DNA from: Buddleja alternifolia
Taxonomy: Eukaryota; Streptophyta; Magnoliopsida; Lamiales; Scrophulariaceae
Reading direction: 5' to 3'
Assembly (NCBI GenBank): GCA_019426215.1
Contig: CM033395.1
Coordinates: 17,102,569 to 17,166,568, forward strand
Length of the DNA stretch: 64,000 bases
Positions 1-11,600 of the stretch are shown here, in pieces. Every line of letters begins with the position of its first letter. The stretch's first letter is position 1. The notes beneath the pieces were generated by a model. The model saw nothing but the letters and a program-made list of their open reading frames with translations. It searched no databases and had not been told where the DNA came from. The translations under genes and the position numbers were made by a program.

Positions 1-1487
1 TCATGAATTAGGGATGGAAGCTAAAATTTTGTGCGGTTTTCGAATTGTTGACTGTTCAAGGCATCTGGTAATTCTTCCAAAACTTCTTCAAGGGTATAAT
101 ACTTGCTGTTGTGTGTGTGAATTGGCAAATGAACTTTTCAAATCTCCATGGGTGCGTTTGATTCTATTTGATCGAGGACGATCAAAGCTAAGTTTGGGGA
201 TAGTTGATATATGCTAGTTTTACACATGATTCATCCCCTTTATCAATTTGATTTTGATTGTTTCGTTGATAATTTGATCATATATGATGCTTTGAACCCC
301 GTTTTCTTTGACTTTTCAGATTAGGTTAACAGTCGGGGCACAGAGCGAGAAACCTTTATATCTCCGACACACAAGGAAGGACGCGCGAAGGCAAAACGAA
401 GCACTTTTGGAGAAAAACAGGGCAACGCCACGGCGATGATAAGCAGAATGGAACTCCGCGGATTTCAACACCCAATGCCACGGCGTTCGAGGTGGCGGAC
501 TTTTCTATAAATAGACCATTCAGGTCATTTCTACCCAAACATACACTTGAGAGCAGCCAAACACCAAAAGAAATGAGAGAAACACTTTGGAAAGGAGATC
601 AAAGGTCATAACATTTCTTTGAAGGCTCGGATTCGCAAGACGATGGAGAATTCAACGAGGGATCAAAATCATCACGGTTATTCGGGAGTTGCTTTATCTT
701 TATTCATTAAACTTGTCCAACTCTTTACCATGACTTGTATGATTCAGATCCATATTTAAGACGTGAACATGAGCTAAACCTGTTTGATTGAGGCCATGGA
801 TAGGCCATTTATGTTATTTTGATTGTTGTTTTATTGGTTTTTATTGGATTAATTTTGGTTTTAGTTATGTATTCAATATTTGATCTCAATGTTACATTTG
901 CTTGATCACCAAGTGTTCGATAAAATTCCTAGATTAGAGATCGAGAGATAATAACCTAGGGTAGATATAAATATTGAATACCCTATAGTTAAACTGACTA
1001 GAGATAGACTCGGTTTCTTTAGGTGGCTTTCCATTCACGTGGGGAATTCCTAAACCTTAAATGCATCTTTGTTAAGCCGGGTTTTCATATAGAGATATAT
1101 GGGAAATCGTTAACAAGGGTAGGGTTGCTACGCCAAGAGATTGGGTAGTACGTACGTTTGGGAATTTCGCCTTAGCTAAATCAATCTAATAATTCAATAG
1201 AACCTAAATCACAATCGAAATGCATAATTGGTTGAACCATGTGCCTTGATCGCTTCTCTCTATTACTTTCTCCCTTTATTTGGTTTGAAGTTGCCTTAGT
1301 TTATTTTCTAGTCTTAATTAATTAGTTTAAATCAATCTCTTATCGACAGACCTAACTTAGAATTGAGTAATACAGTAGTCTCGGTACTTAGATTATAGTT
1401 GTCCCTGTGGATACGAAAACCCCGGACTTCAACATCCACTTTACTACTTACGCGATCTAGTTCTCTTGCTAGGATTTTGTCGTGTCA
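1..1487 (+). mobile_element. LTR of a TGATAAG/GTGTCA family, left end outside the window
   Basis: The right end, TTGTCGTGTCA, closes at 1487 and is followed by ATTAA and then by copia leader sequence resembling that just before the gag start at 38524. From about 500 on, the sequence follows the solo LTR at 23747-24947: a TATA-like TATAAATA near 504, then blocks such as ATTCAATA and GGGAATT, and the same end TTCTTGCTAGG..TGTCA. The matching left end with its ATTAA duplication is not visible, so it should lie before base 1. Whether this is a solo LTR or one LTR of a full element cannot be told. No gene was found in it. Confidence 0.6.
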
Positions 1488-1554
1488 ATTAACAATATAA
1501 AACATCTAATCATATATCTTGGTATTTTCTGCAGTTTGATAATTACTCTCTAAA

Positions 1555-2400
1555 ATGATTAACCCACTCAAAGTATTTCTTGAAAAGAACATTCTGAATG
1601 GACAAAACTTCTCTGTGAACAAAGGACTGAGGACTGTCCTCAATGATGAAAATCTTGAATATATGCTAGAATTGGATCGACCACAAAGACCTGGGGTCAA
1701 CGAGGAAGATTCAGTGAAGATGGCATATTCGGAATGGGTGTCTGATGCTAGAAAGGTAAGGGGTTATATGTTAAGCTCCATGTGCAGCGAGTTGCAGCGT
1801 ACACATGAAAATATGGATAATCCTAGATCGATCATGCTGCACCTGGAGGAACTGTTCGGGGAATGGTGTAAGTCTATTAGATACTTTGTATCGAATGAGT
1901 TATTCAACACTAAGATGAAAGAGCACAAGAATGTTCATGATCATGTTTTTAATATGATCTCCATGCTAGAGAGACTTCAGTCTATGAATTTCTACATGGA
2001 TTTCCACCTTCAAGTAGATGTCATTCTCCAATCACTCCCTAAATTATTTTCGGATTTTGTCATCAATTTTTACATGGATGACATTGAAGAGTCACTTTCA
2101 GTGCTAATGGGCAAGCTGATGATTGCACAACAACGTAAAAGGGAAAAATGGGGTGCATTCAAAGTTCCTATTATTTCAAATGACAAGGAATTAAAAGACA
2201 AGTCTAAACTAGCTGGAAAAATCAGAGAACCCAAGATCACAAAGGTTCGAAAGTTCAAAGCCAAAGGCTCTAAGAAGAAAAAGGGCATATGCCTTCTATG
2301 TAAGGAACTGGGCCACTAGAAGCGCGATTGTCCAAAGCTGAAAGCTGAAAAAGCATGTATAGAACTTTACGCTTCTAAAACTAATTGTTATATGACTATA
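1555..2400 (+). pseudogene. copia 1 gag (with start of protease), broken
   Basis: The ATG at 1555 opens a 254-codon frame encoding a UBN2-like copia Gag. Recognisable parts are the MLSSM..E..THENMDN segment and a lysine-rich tail. The zinc knuckle reads CLLCKELGH then TAG then KRDC, so the frame stops inside the CCHC motif, where the family normally has Trp. Downstream, the protease motif SGASAH survives near 2430, but the Trp just before it is also a stop (TGA). Gag would coat element RNA in the cytoplasm; this copy cannot make Gag-Pol. Confidence 0.85.
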
Positions 2401-3805
2401 TTTTCTACTTCATGAATTCTATATTCTGGAGCTAGTGCTCACATTTGTGTTTTGAACCAGGATCTGAAAACAAGTAGGAAGCTGGGAGAAAGAGAAGTGA
2501 TGATCAATGTGGGAAGCGGGCAAGTGTCGCGGCTACACACGTTTGAACTACTTCTTCTATTACATTAATGTCTAAGCATTCTATTGCTTTAGATAATTGC
2601 CTCATTTTGCCCAATGGGCTTAAGAACATTGTTTCTATTTCTGTATTGGTCAGGAAATGATATTTGTTTACTTTAATGACAATGGTTGTGATATTTATTT
2701 TAGAAATAAAAACGTTGGCTCGACATCTTTAGTTAATGGAAATTGTTATATTAATGTCAAAACCAATGCATGGTTGGCACTAAGACAAGGAAACGTAGTA
2801 TGAGTGACACAAACCAAAGACTTATGTGGCATCTTAGGCTTGGACATACCGGTGAATTCAAGATTCACGAGTTAGAGAAACGCGGGCTTATCGGCCCACT
2901 TGGATCTGATCCATATCCGACATGTGAATCCTGTCTAAAAGATAAAGTGACTAGGTCACCCTTCACCGAACATTTTGAAAGATCTAAGGAAGTTTTGAGT
3001 TTAGTTCACACAGACGTATGTGGGCCCTTCAAGGATGAGGCCTACGGAGGTTTTCAATACTTCATTACCTTCACAGATGATCATACTAGGTGTGGACTCG
3101 TGTACCTAATGAAACATAAGTCTGAAGCACTTGAATGATTCAAGGAATTCAAGACTTTGACTGAAAAACAAACTGGGCACAGTATTAAGGCACTACAATC
3201 GAATCGTGGTGGTGAATACATGAGTGTTGAGTTTGATGAGTTCTTAAAAGAACACAGCATAGTGTTACAACTTACTTCTCCAGCAACCCCACAATTAAAT
3301 GGAATAGTGGAATGCAAAAATCGTACCTTATTGGACACAACAAGATCTATGCTTAGCTACTCCAATTTACCTATTTTTTTGTGGGGGCATGCTTTGCTTA
3401 CAGCTGTACATATATTGAATAAATGTCCCTCGAAATCTGTTCCCGAAGCACCATATGAGTTGTGGTGTGGAAGGAAACCAAATCTTAAGTACATAAGAAT
3501 ATGGGGTTGCCCCGCATATGTTAAGAAAACTAAGGTAGAGAAACTAGAGAAAAGATCCCTAAAGGGTCGATTCATAGGTTTTCCCACAAACTCCATGGGA
3601 TACCTATTTTACCTACCGAACGATCATGAGATAATCGTGGCTTTGCAAGCATTCTTTCTCAAAGATGAGTTCATTAGAGAAGGAGGTGTGGTAGGAAACT
3701 CATTCTATTAGAAGAACAAAATGAATTCCCTTCGGAGACACCTATTCTAGTAAAAAGAACTGAACCTAAAACTCAAAAGACACAACCGTCGCTGTGATAC
3801 TCTAG
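2401..3805 (+). pseudogene. copia 1 protease remnant and integrase, broken
   Basis: Open stretches at 2770-3138 and 3157-3711 give the copia integrase. An N-terminal HHCC zinc finger is visible (WHLRLGH, then CESC), followed by the core HTDVCGPF..FTDDHTR, NRGGEY and [10 protein letters not shown], and the C-terminal [14 protein letters not shown] block. A TGA at about 3136 interrupts it. The second catalytic Asp, normally in SDRGGEY, is Asn here (SNRGGEY), so strand transfer would be lost even without the stops. The frame ends where a solo LTR begins at 3811. Confidence 0.85.
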
Positions 3806-3810
3806 TAGAT

Positions 3811-5195
3811 TGACACGCTAGAAGCTAACGTGCTTTGGTAGCAAGTGCACTAGTCGTGTGTAGTAATAGAAATGGACAATAAGTCCGGGTTGTCGAACCA
3901 CGGAGACTTGAATTTTAGTTTATGATTTTCGATAACAAAAGAAAGTAAATTAGAGATTTAACTAAAAATAAAAGTAAAATAAGCTAAAGCGAAAGTAAAG
4001 AGAGATTAAACTTCCAAGGTGGAGAGGTGACTAAGGCTCATGTTCGGGCACAATTTGCATATTGCTATCCTAAGATCATTACCAATTCATTAGACATACA
4101 TTGCTATGGTGAAAGCTCCTAAGGTAAAGAATAACCGATGTCTCGTGATAGACTCCTATACTTAATTGGTGGTTTCCTAAGTATGTCTACCCGGAAATCT
4201 AACCACTAAGCATGCATTAAAGAACTAGAGCTTTCTCGATTAAAATCGAACGACTTCACCCGGGAATCTTTACCTATGTCTAAGGCAATTCCTATTTGGT
4301 CGGTGATGTTGTGAAATTATTGCACCCTAAGTCAACTTTCTCTCGAATAATTCACCTAGGCATGATATCAAACACATGGTGATCAAGCATATGTAAGGCA
4401 TTCAACCACAAAATCACAACACATAGCAATATACGAATTGAAATGGAAAATGATCTTATTATCACAATACTAACAACATGGCCTTCTCATGGCCCTAGTT
4501 CAACAATTTAGCTCATAAAATGCATAAGGAAAAAGCTAAGCATAAGATCCATGTTCATAGACAAAGATGAATCTAAAGCTAAGAAACTCCCTATGTTGAA
4601 TTGATGATCGAATCTTTAATTGGAGGCTTGAATCTCTTCTTTCCCTTCTCTTTTGCTCTTCTAAAGTGATGAAAAGTGAGGTCCCAATCCCAAGAAATCC
4701 ACAAAATTCCTTTAGAATTCGAACCCCCCTTTTTCCTTTCATTTTTGGACTTTATACCTTCAAAACCGCTGCATCGGCGCCCAGGCGTGACCCAAATGGC
4801 ACCTAGGCGCAGTCCAGGTGGCCTAAGTGGCTTGGGGAAGAAGTTGACTGGCGCCTAGGCGCCACAGTGCGAAGTCCTAACCGTTTTCTTGTTTTTCAGC
4901 GCAGCAATTGTGTTTTCTTCATAACTTTCTCCACGGACCTTGGATTTGGATGATTCAAGTTGCCACGTGAAGCCAAGACGGAGCTCTACAACGTTCTAGA
5001 AGAAAACTTCCTCAAATTCGATTTAAAAATATACTTAAATACTGTGTTTTTGTGCACTTTACGTCAATTGTAGTGATTTTCCACCTTTACTCAATAAGCA
5101 CATAGATTATACGCATATGTGGCATCAATCAAGCGATAAATGAATCTAAAACATAAACGTAAGGGCTTTAAAACACGTAAAAATGACTCTTATCA
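3811..5195 (-). mobile_element. Solo LTR, 1385 bp, TSD TAGAT, inside copia 1 pol
   Basis: The element reads TGACACGCTAG...CTCTTATCA on the plus strand, with TG/CA ends, and is flanked by TAGAT at 3806-3810 and 5196-5200. Removing it rejoins the copia pol exactly where the homologous copia at 42880 is continuous. In the minus orientation it begins TGATAAGAG and carries a TATA-like motif. It is the inverted partner of the LTR at 10132-11538. A GC-rich patch near 4775-4865 repeats CCTAGGCGCC, including the palindrome TGGCGCCTAGGCGCCA. No internal retroelement region is present, so it is a solo LTR left by LTR-LTR recombination. Confidence 0.88.
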
Positions 5196-5200
5196 TAGAT

Positions 5201-6878
5201 TATCTCAACCGCCTGAGAGATATGATTATCTGCATGAACAACAATATTTGTTTGTTGTGGCCTATGGAAGCCATGGAGATAATCCCTCTGACTACGAGCA
5301 AGCAACGACTGATATTGATTCCACAAAATGGCTAGAAGCCATGAAAGCAAAGATGGATTTGATGTATTTGAACCAAGTCTAGACTCTTACTGATCTCCCC
5401 AAAAGTGTAAAGCCGATAGGGTGCAAATGGATCTATAAGAGAAAGATTGATCTGGATGGCAGGATAAACACCTATAAGGTCAAACTTGTCACGAAAGGTT
5501 ATAGTCAAAAAGAGGGCATTGACTATGAGAACCTTTTTGCCCGTAGCAATGACAAGTCCATTTGAATCCTGCTCGCTATTGCAGAAAACCTAGATTATGA
5601 AATCTGGCAAATGGATGTGAAAATCGCATTTTTATATAGATACCTCGAGGAGGACATTTATATGCAACAACCCAAAGGTTTTATATCTGATGCAGATTCT
5701 CATAAGGTTTGCAAGCTGAATAAATCCATCTATGGACTTAAGCAGGCGTCTCACAGCTGGAATCAATGGATTGATCAAGAAGTGAAATCTTATGGATTCA
5801 TTAAGAATGAAGACGAACCTTGTGTCTATAAATTGTCTAGTGGGAGTAAGTTGACATTCCTAGTCTTGTATGTAGATGACATACTTCTAGTGGGGAATGA
5901 CATACTTCTAGTGGGGAATGACATAGGCTCATTGACATCAGTCAAAGAATGACTTTCAAGCACATTTTCCATGAAAGACTTGGGAGAAGCAACCTATATT
6001 TTTTGAATTCGTATCTACCGGGATAGAGCGAATCAAACGCTAGGTCTCTCTCAAGCGCTCTACCTAGAGAAAGTCCTTAAGAGATATGAAATGAGTAACT
6101 CTAAGGGAGGACTTTTACCCATGGGACATGGAATACATCTCTCTAAGTCTATGAGTTCGAAATTGGATGAGGACAGACTTAAGATTAGTAAAATCCCATA
6201 TGCATCAGTAGTGGAAAGTCTCATATATGCGATGTTAAGCACGAGACCAGACATAGCCTACGATGTGAGTATAGTTAGTCAGTTTCAAGCTAACCCAAGT
6301 GAGCAGCATTGGATGGCTGTGAAGACTATCCTTAAGTATCTTAGAAGAACAAAGGATATGCTTCTGATATATATGGAAATGAAGAAATAAGAGCAGATGG
6401 ATATTCTAACTCATACTTTCAGTTTGATGTGGATGATTGAAAATCTACGTCTAGGTTTATATTCACTCTGAATGGTGGACCAGTATCTTGGAAAAGTTGC
6501 AAGCAAAGTACAACTGTGAACTCCACATACAAGGCTGGATACATTGCTGCCTCTGAGGCAGCTAACGAAGCTGTTTGGATAAGAAATTTCATGGTTGAAC
6601 TTCAAGTAGTTCCTAGAGTCGAAATGTCGTTGCCACTATGGTTTGACAATAATGGAGCAATAGCACTGGATAAAGAACCAAGGTCTCACAACAAATCTAA
6701 ACACATATAGAGAAGGTATCACATAATTCGATATATCATTAGAAGAGGCAACATCGCCGTGCAGAAAGTAGCCTCAGCGGAAAACGTAGCTGACCCACTC
6801 ACTAAGCCTCTATCATCGGCAGTACTGGAGAAACATCTTGAGAAGATGGGCCTCAAATACAATAGCAATTGGCATTGA
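5201..6878 (+). pseudogene. copia 1 reverse transcriptase and RNase H, broken
   Basis: Pol resumes after the solo LTR. RT signatures include KWIYKRKI, QMDVKIAFL, GLKQASHSW and the catalytic YVDD at about 5871-5882. RNase H ends with ADPLTKPL and a TGA at 6876-6878. Stops occur at several places where copia has Trp (for example after NQV and after SVKE), and one CGA codon has become TGA in the VDD-KS segment. Directly at YVDD there is a 21-bp in-frame tandem duplication (DILLVGN twice). The element cannot produce RT. Confidence 0.85.
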
Positions 6879-6892
6879 GTGCAAGTGGAGAT
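6879..6892 (+). other. Polypurine tract of copia 1
   Basis: GTGCAAGTGGAGATT lies between the pol stop and the TGTTAGG start of the 3' LTR. This is the usual copia plus-strand priming site and fixes the LTR start at 6893. Confidence 0.75.
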
Positions 6893-8619
6893 TGTTAGGT
6901 GTTATGCCCTCTATGCCATTGAGGAATTCGATTTAATTGAGCAATTTATTTATATTGTATAAACATTTTTTATTATTAATAAAAGGGCGTTGAATTTGTT
7001 CTTATAAATCTAATTGTGGCATTAAACGTATTGAACAAATAGGTCCTTAATATCGAGGTGTACTGACCACTACTTATTTGATAAGTAGAAGCACTTGTGG
7101 AGTTAAGTGTTTGATCTTATAAACAAGGTTCACAAGTCAGAGAATCTTAATTGGGCATTAATATTCAACTCATATGACACTTGCTTTGACAAGGAAGTAC
7201 TAGTCTTACACTGATTGGATAGTGGAAGCTGGTGTCATGAATATGAATAATGGAGTTGACATATTCAAACATGACTGCTTATAATCCTATCACATGGGTT
7301 TTTACTCGGTGACAGTCAATGATAAGGATTACCTGTTACGATAGTATGAGTGAGATTTAGACCTGATGAGCCTTTTACATTGTGGTCATACCATTGAATA
7401 AGTTATTAGAGTAGTTAGGACCAATCGCCTATTGGTGGGGTCGACCTCGAAGTACGATTCAATTGGTTCATTCGACAATGGGAAGTTGATTGCCAATAAG
7501 GGATTCACTGTCTCAAAAGTAAACGAGAAGCAACCTATACATCAAAGGTGATGTGAACTTAAAGTCTTTGGCCAAAGCAATTATAACTGTCTTGTATTGG
7601 ATACTAAGGGCAGTTTGGTAATTTCACATCAGTATGATTATACATTATAGAATCAGGTTATATGAGTTTGACATTCCATGACTCTTATTTGATCGGGTTG
7701 TGTCAGTGAAGAGCTTATACGCATACGGTAATTGTAATTTAAGGTTCGTGATGACGTATTCATCTCGCACTTGATTGGTTTTCGGTATAACTTCACAGGA
7801 CTGGCTTGGTGATAACTATATCCTTGGAATCCACCCAATGCCAATCAAGATGAGTATAGAGAGTCGCGCTATATAAAGATGAAAAAATAAAAGAGTTTTA
7901 CTTCATAAGGGTATTTGGTAATTTCACTTAGAGAAGAGTTTTACTTCATAAGGGTATTTGGTAATTTCACTTAGAGTGAAAATTATTAAAATAAAAGGGA
8001 TATATTGATTATAATATATATATTTAATTATTGAAATTTAAATATATCTATTCAATCAATATTAATAGTATTATTATTAATTGAGAATTAATAAAATAAT
8101 ATTAATTAAAAGAGTAAGGTATTTAATTAATTTGTCAATTGGATTGGACTTGAATTTATAATTAAATACTTAACACTGGTTTTGGAATTGGATGAGGCCC
8201 AGTGACCCCATCCCTAAGGCCAATTGCCCCCCCCCATATACAAGGCATGGGGTGATTTTTATTTAATCGCTTGTTGGTTAATTAAAAATCACAACAACAC
8301 ATATACTTTTTATCTTAGAGAGAAAAAAGAAGTGAAAAAACAAAAAATTCTCTCCCTCCCATAAACCCTAACCGTCCACCCCCGACATAGGTGAGGAGAT
8401 TGGAGCTTCAAGAACGAAGATCATCTTTGCGTGATTATCTAGAGGAAGGAACGATTTGTTGCTTCCAAATAAAGTTAGGCTTGAATTAAATCGTCAAAAA
8501 GGTAATTAGATTACCTAAACATTTTTAATTCATCTTTTTGTGTTGATAAAGATATCAAAAATCACGAATTGTACTTGGATTGTGAATCGGAAAAATTTTA
8601 TCCGCTGGAACGATTCACA
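6893..8619 (+). mobile_element. 3' LTR of copia 1
   Basis: It starts TGTTAGGTGTTATGCCC directly after the polypurine tract. Its last part has the family motif TTTTATCCGCTG followed by ATTCACA. The usual final ..CCCAACA is absent, so the right end is set by eye and may be slightly truncated. A 43-bp tandem duplication occurs at about 7892-7977 (AGAGTTTTACTTCATAAGGG in each unit). There is no coding content. The matching 5' LTR is outside the window, so age cannot be judged. Confidence 0.7.
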
Positions 8620-8691
8620 ATAGTGAAAAGCTCCTAAGAAACCTAAAGGGTATCCTGAGCAGCAAGCTCCTGAGTGGCCTTGAAGAATGAC

Positions 8692-11600
8692 TCAGGCAGC
8701 CTCGCCGTCAGCTCCTTCATCCATAAGAAGGCTCAAGATAGCCTCCAAGGTAGCATCATCTATAACTGGTTCCTCATCCAGCTCGCCAGCACCCCTCATA
8801 GTAGGGATATTAGTAAGATCATCAACTTTAGTATCAAAAGCTAGGATGCACGCAGGCTCCTTCTTTCCAGGCTCGAGAGCATCATCCAAACATGTTCCCT
8901 CACGAAGGTACGAGGTATCCTCACCAGGAGATAAACGAACAGCTCCTACGAGCTGCTTCACACAAGTACGAAAACCATGATAATAATACTTAAGATCTGT
9001 GCTCATGAGCCCATCTTGATACTCGAGGGACTGAAGAAAGGCCTCATGACGACGCTTGTAGTTGGCTTTTCATACTACCAAATCTTTGATAGAATGAAAG
9101 AAGTTCGATATTTCCTCCTCACTAGCCTTCTCGCAGGCTGCTGGACAAGCTTTCTTGATCTTACCCGCCTACTCAGTTTTTAGCTGAGCATGTATACCTC
9201 TTAGCTTCTCCAACTCTGAGGATAGCTCACTCCTTAAGATTCATTCCTTAGTCAAACCATCGGTCAAAAAGAGCATTTGTTTCTTCCATTCACCCAACTT
9301 CTTGGAGTCATCAATAGAGATAGAGACGCGGGCAAGGATACGGCTCATCATGTCACTACCCAAGAGATTTTCCTAGAAGAGTAAAAGAAAATTAAGAAGA
9401 AAAATAATCAATAAGATGTGTACAAAAGCAATGTGCGCGTAAAATAATGAATCAAAAACAAAGGAAACCCTCATGGTCACCTGATGTATACCAGGAGAAA
9501 AGTCCTCGAAAAGCTAAATCAGAAAGGTCATCCATGTATCGGCAATCTTGGGGAGATGCAATCCCCGAAAAGAGATTATGAGATGATTTCTTAGCAGAGG
9601 AGGAAAATAAGGATAGGACTAGTAATCGCTCTTGAGATCTTGAGCCATTCGTATTTCCATGATCGAAGGGCCCTCGAGGCCACTTAGGAGGTGGCACTAC
9701 TCTATCCAAAGAATGCTAAGATGGGTACTCATTAGATAGCTTAGGAGAAGGTGCTCCTCGAACTCGTGCAGGAGCCTTCCCATCAGCTTTCCTATCAGGT
9801 GTCTCACCAGCTTCCCTATCACATTTACCCTTAACAATGTTAGTAGCTTTCCCTACAGCAAGAATAGGAGGAATAACAACAAGTGTCTCAGAGACCTCTT
9901 GAAAGCGAGGGGAGTTGTCTTGCTTGGTAGCTGTCTCCTCTCTACTAGAAGGCTGTCCCATTTTCCTTTTTAGAAGAGACCTAAACATAGTCATATATGC
10001 AATACAAGAATGCGAGAATAAAAAATCTTGGCATTATACAATGACAAAACTTGAAGATGGCAAGAATATTAAATCAATTATATAAGATGGCTGTGAAAAC
10101 ATGCATGTTATACCTAAGCTATCATGGAGGCTGATAAGAGTTATTTTTACGTGTTTTTAAGCCCTTACGTTTATGTTTTAGATTCATTTATCGCTTGATT
10201 TATGTCACATATGCGTATAAGCTATGTGCTTGTTGAGTAAAGGTGGAAAATCACTCCAATCGATGTACAATGCACAAAGAACAGTCTTTCAGTATATTTT
10301 GAAATCGAATTTGATGAAGTTTTCTTCAAGAAAGTTGTATAGCTCCGTCTTGGCTTCACGTGGCAACTTGAATCATCCAAATCCGAGGTATGTGGAGAAA
10401 GTTATGAAGAAAACACGATTGCTACGCTGAAAAACAAGAAAATGGTTAAGACTTCGCACTGTGGCGCCTAGGCGCCACCTGATCCGTGCCTAGGCGCCAG
10501 TCAACTTCTTCCCCAAGCCACTTAGGCCACCTGGACCGCACCTAGGTGCCATTTGGGTCACGCCTGGGCGCCGATACAGCGGTTTTGAAGGTATAAAGGC
10601 CAAAAATGAAAGGAAAAAAAGGGGGTTCAAATTCTAAGTGAATTTTGGGGATTTCTTGGGATTGGGACCTCACTTTTCATCACTTCAGAAGGGCAAAAGA
10701 TAAGGGAAAGAAGAGATTCAAGCCTCAAATTAAAGATTCGATCATCAATTCAACATAGGGAGTTTCTTAGCTTTAGATTCATATTTGTCTATGAACATTG
10801 ATCTTATGCTTAGCTTTTTCCTTATGCATTTTATGAGCTAAATTGTTGAACTCGGGCCATGAGAAGGCCATGTTGTTAGTATTGTGATAATAAAATTGTT
10901 TTTCGTTTCAATTCGTATATTGCTATGTGTTGTGATTTTGTGGTTGAATGTCTTACTTATGCTTGATCACCATGTGTTTGATATCATGCCTAGGTGAATT
11001 ATTCGAAAGAAAATTGACTTAGGATGCAAGAATTTCACAACATCACCGACCAAATAGGAATTGCCCTAGACATAGGTAAAGATTCCCGGGTGAAGTCGTT
11101 CGATTTTAATCGAGAAAGCTCTAGCTCTTTAATGCATGCTTAGTGGTTAGATTCTCGGGTAGACATACTTGGGAAACCGCCATTTAAGTATAGGAGTCTA
11201 TCATGAGACATCGGTTATTCTATACCTTAGGAGCTTTCACCATAGCAATGTATGTCTAATGAATTGGTAATGATCTTAGGATAGCAATACGCAACATGTG
11301 CTCGAACATGAGCCTCAGTCACCTCTCCACCTTGGAAGTTTAATCTCTCTTTGCTTTCGCTTTAGCTTATTTTACTTTCCTTTTTAGTTAAATCTCTAAT
11401 TTACTTCCTTTTGTTATCGAAAATCATAAACTAAAATTCAAGTCTCCGTGGTTCGACAACCCGGACTTATTGTCCATTTCTAGTACTACACACGACTAGT
11501 GCACTTGCTATTCAAGCACGTTAGCTTCTAGCGTGTCAGAGGCGTCTGGACTTAAGCAAAAATGACTCAACAAATCCTCAAAAATCAACATTTCTATATC

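Larger units (their letters stand above)
1493..8619 (+). mobile_element. Decayed Ty1-copia retrotransposon (copia 1), 5' LTR not in window
   Basis: Domains run gag, protease, integrase, reverse transcriptase, RNase H, which is the copia order, followed by a polypurine tract and a 3' LTR. The element carries many stops, several at tryptophan codons, and a solo LTR of another family sits between integrase and RT. Leader sequence upstream of gag is cut at 1487 by an inserted LTR, and the original 5' LTR should lie to the left of the window. The right end abuts remains of a gypsy antisense gene, so copia 1 probably inserted into that element. It is not mobile by itself. Confidence 0.85.

Noticed and set aside
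3811..5195. Considered as a DNA transposon because the ends TGATA../..TATCA look inverted
   Set aside because: The 5-bp duplication, TG/CA ends, TATA-like box, size and relatives all fit an LTR better.
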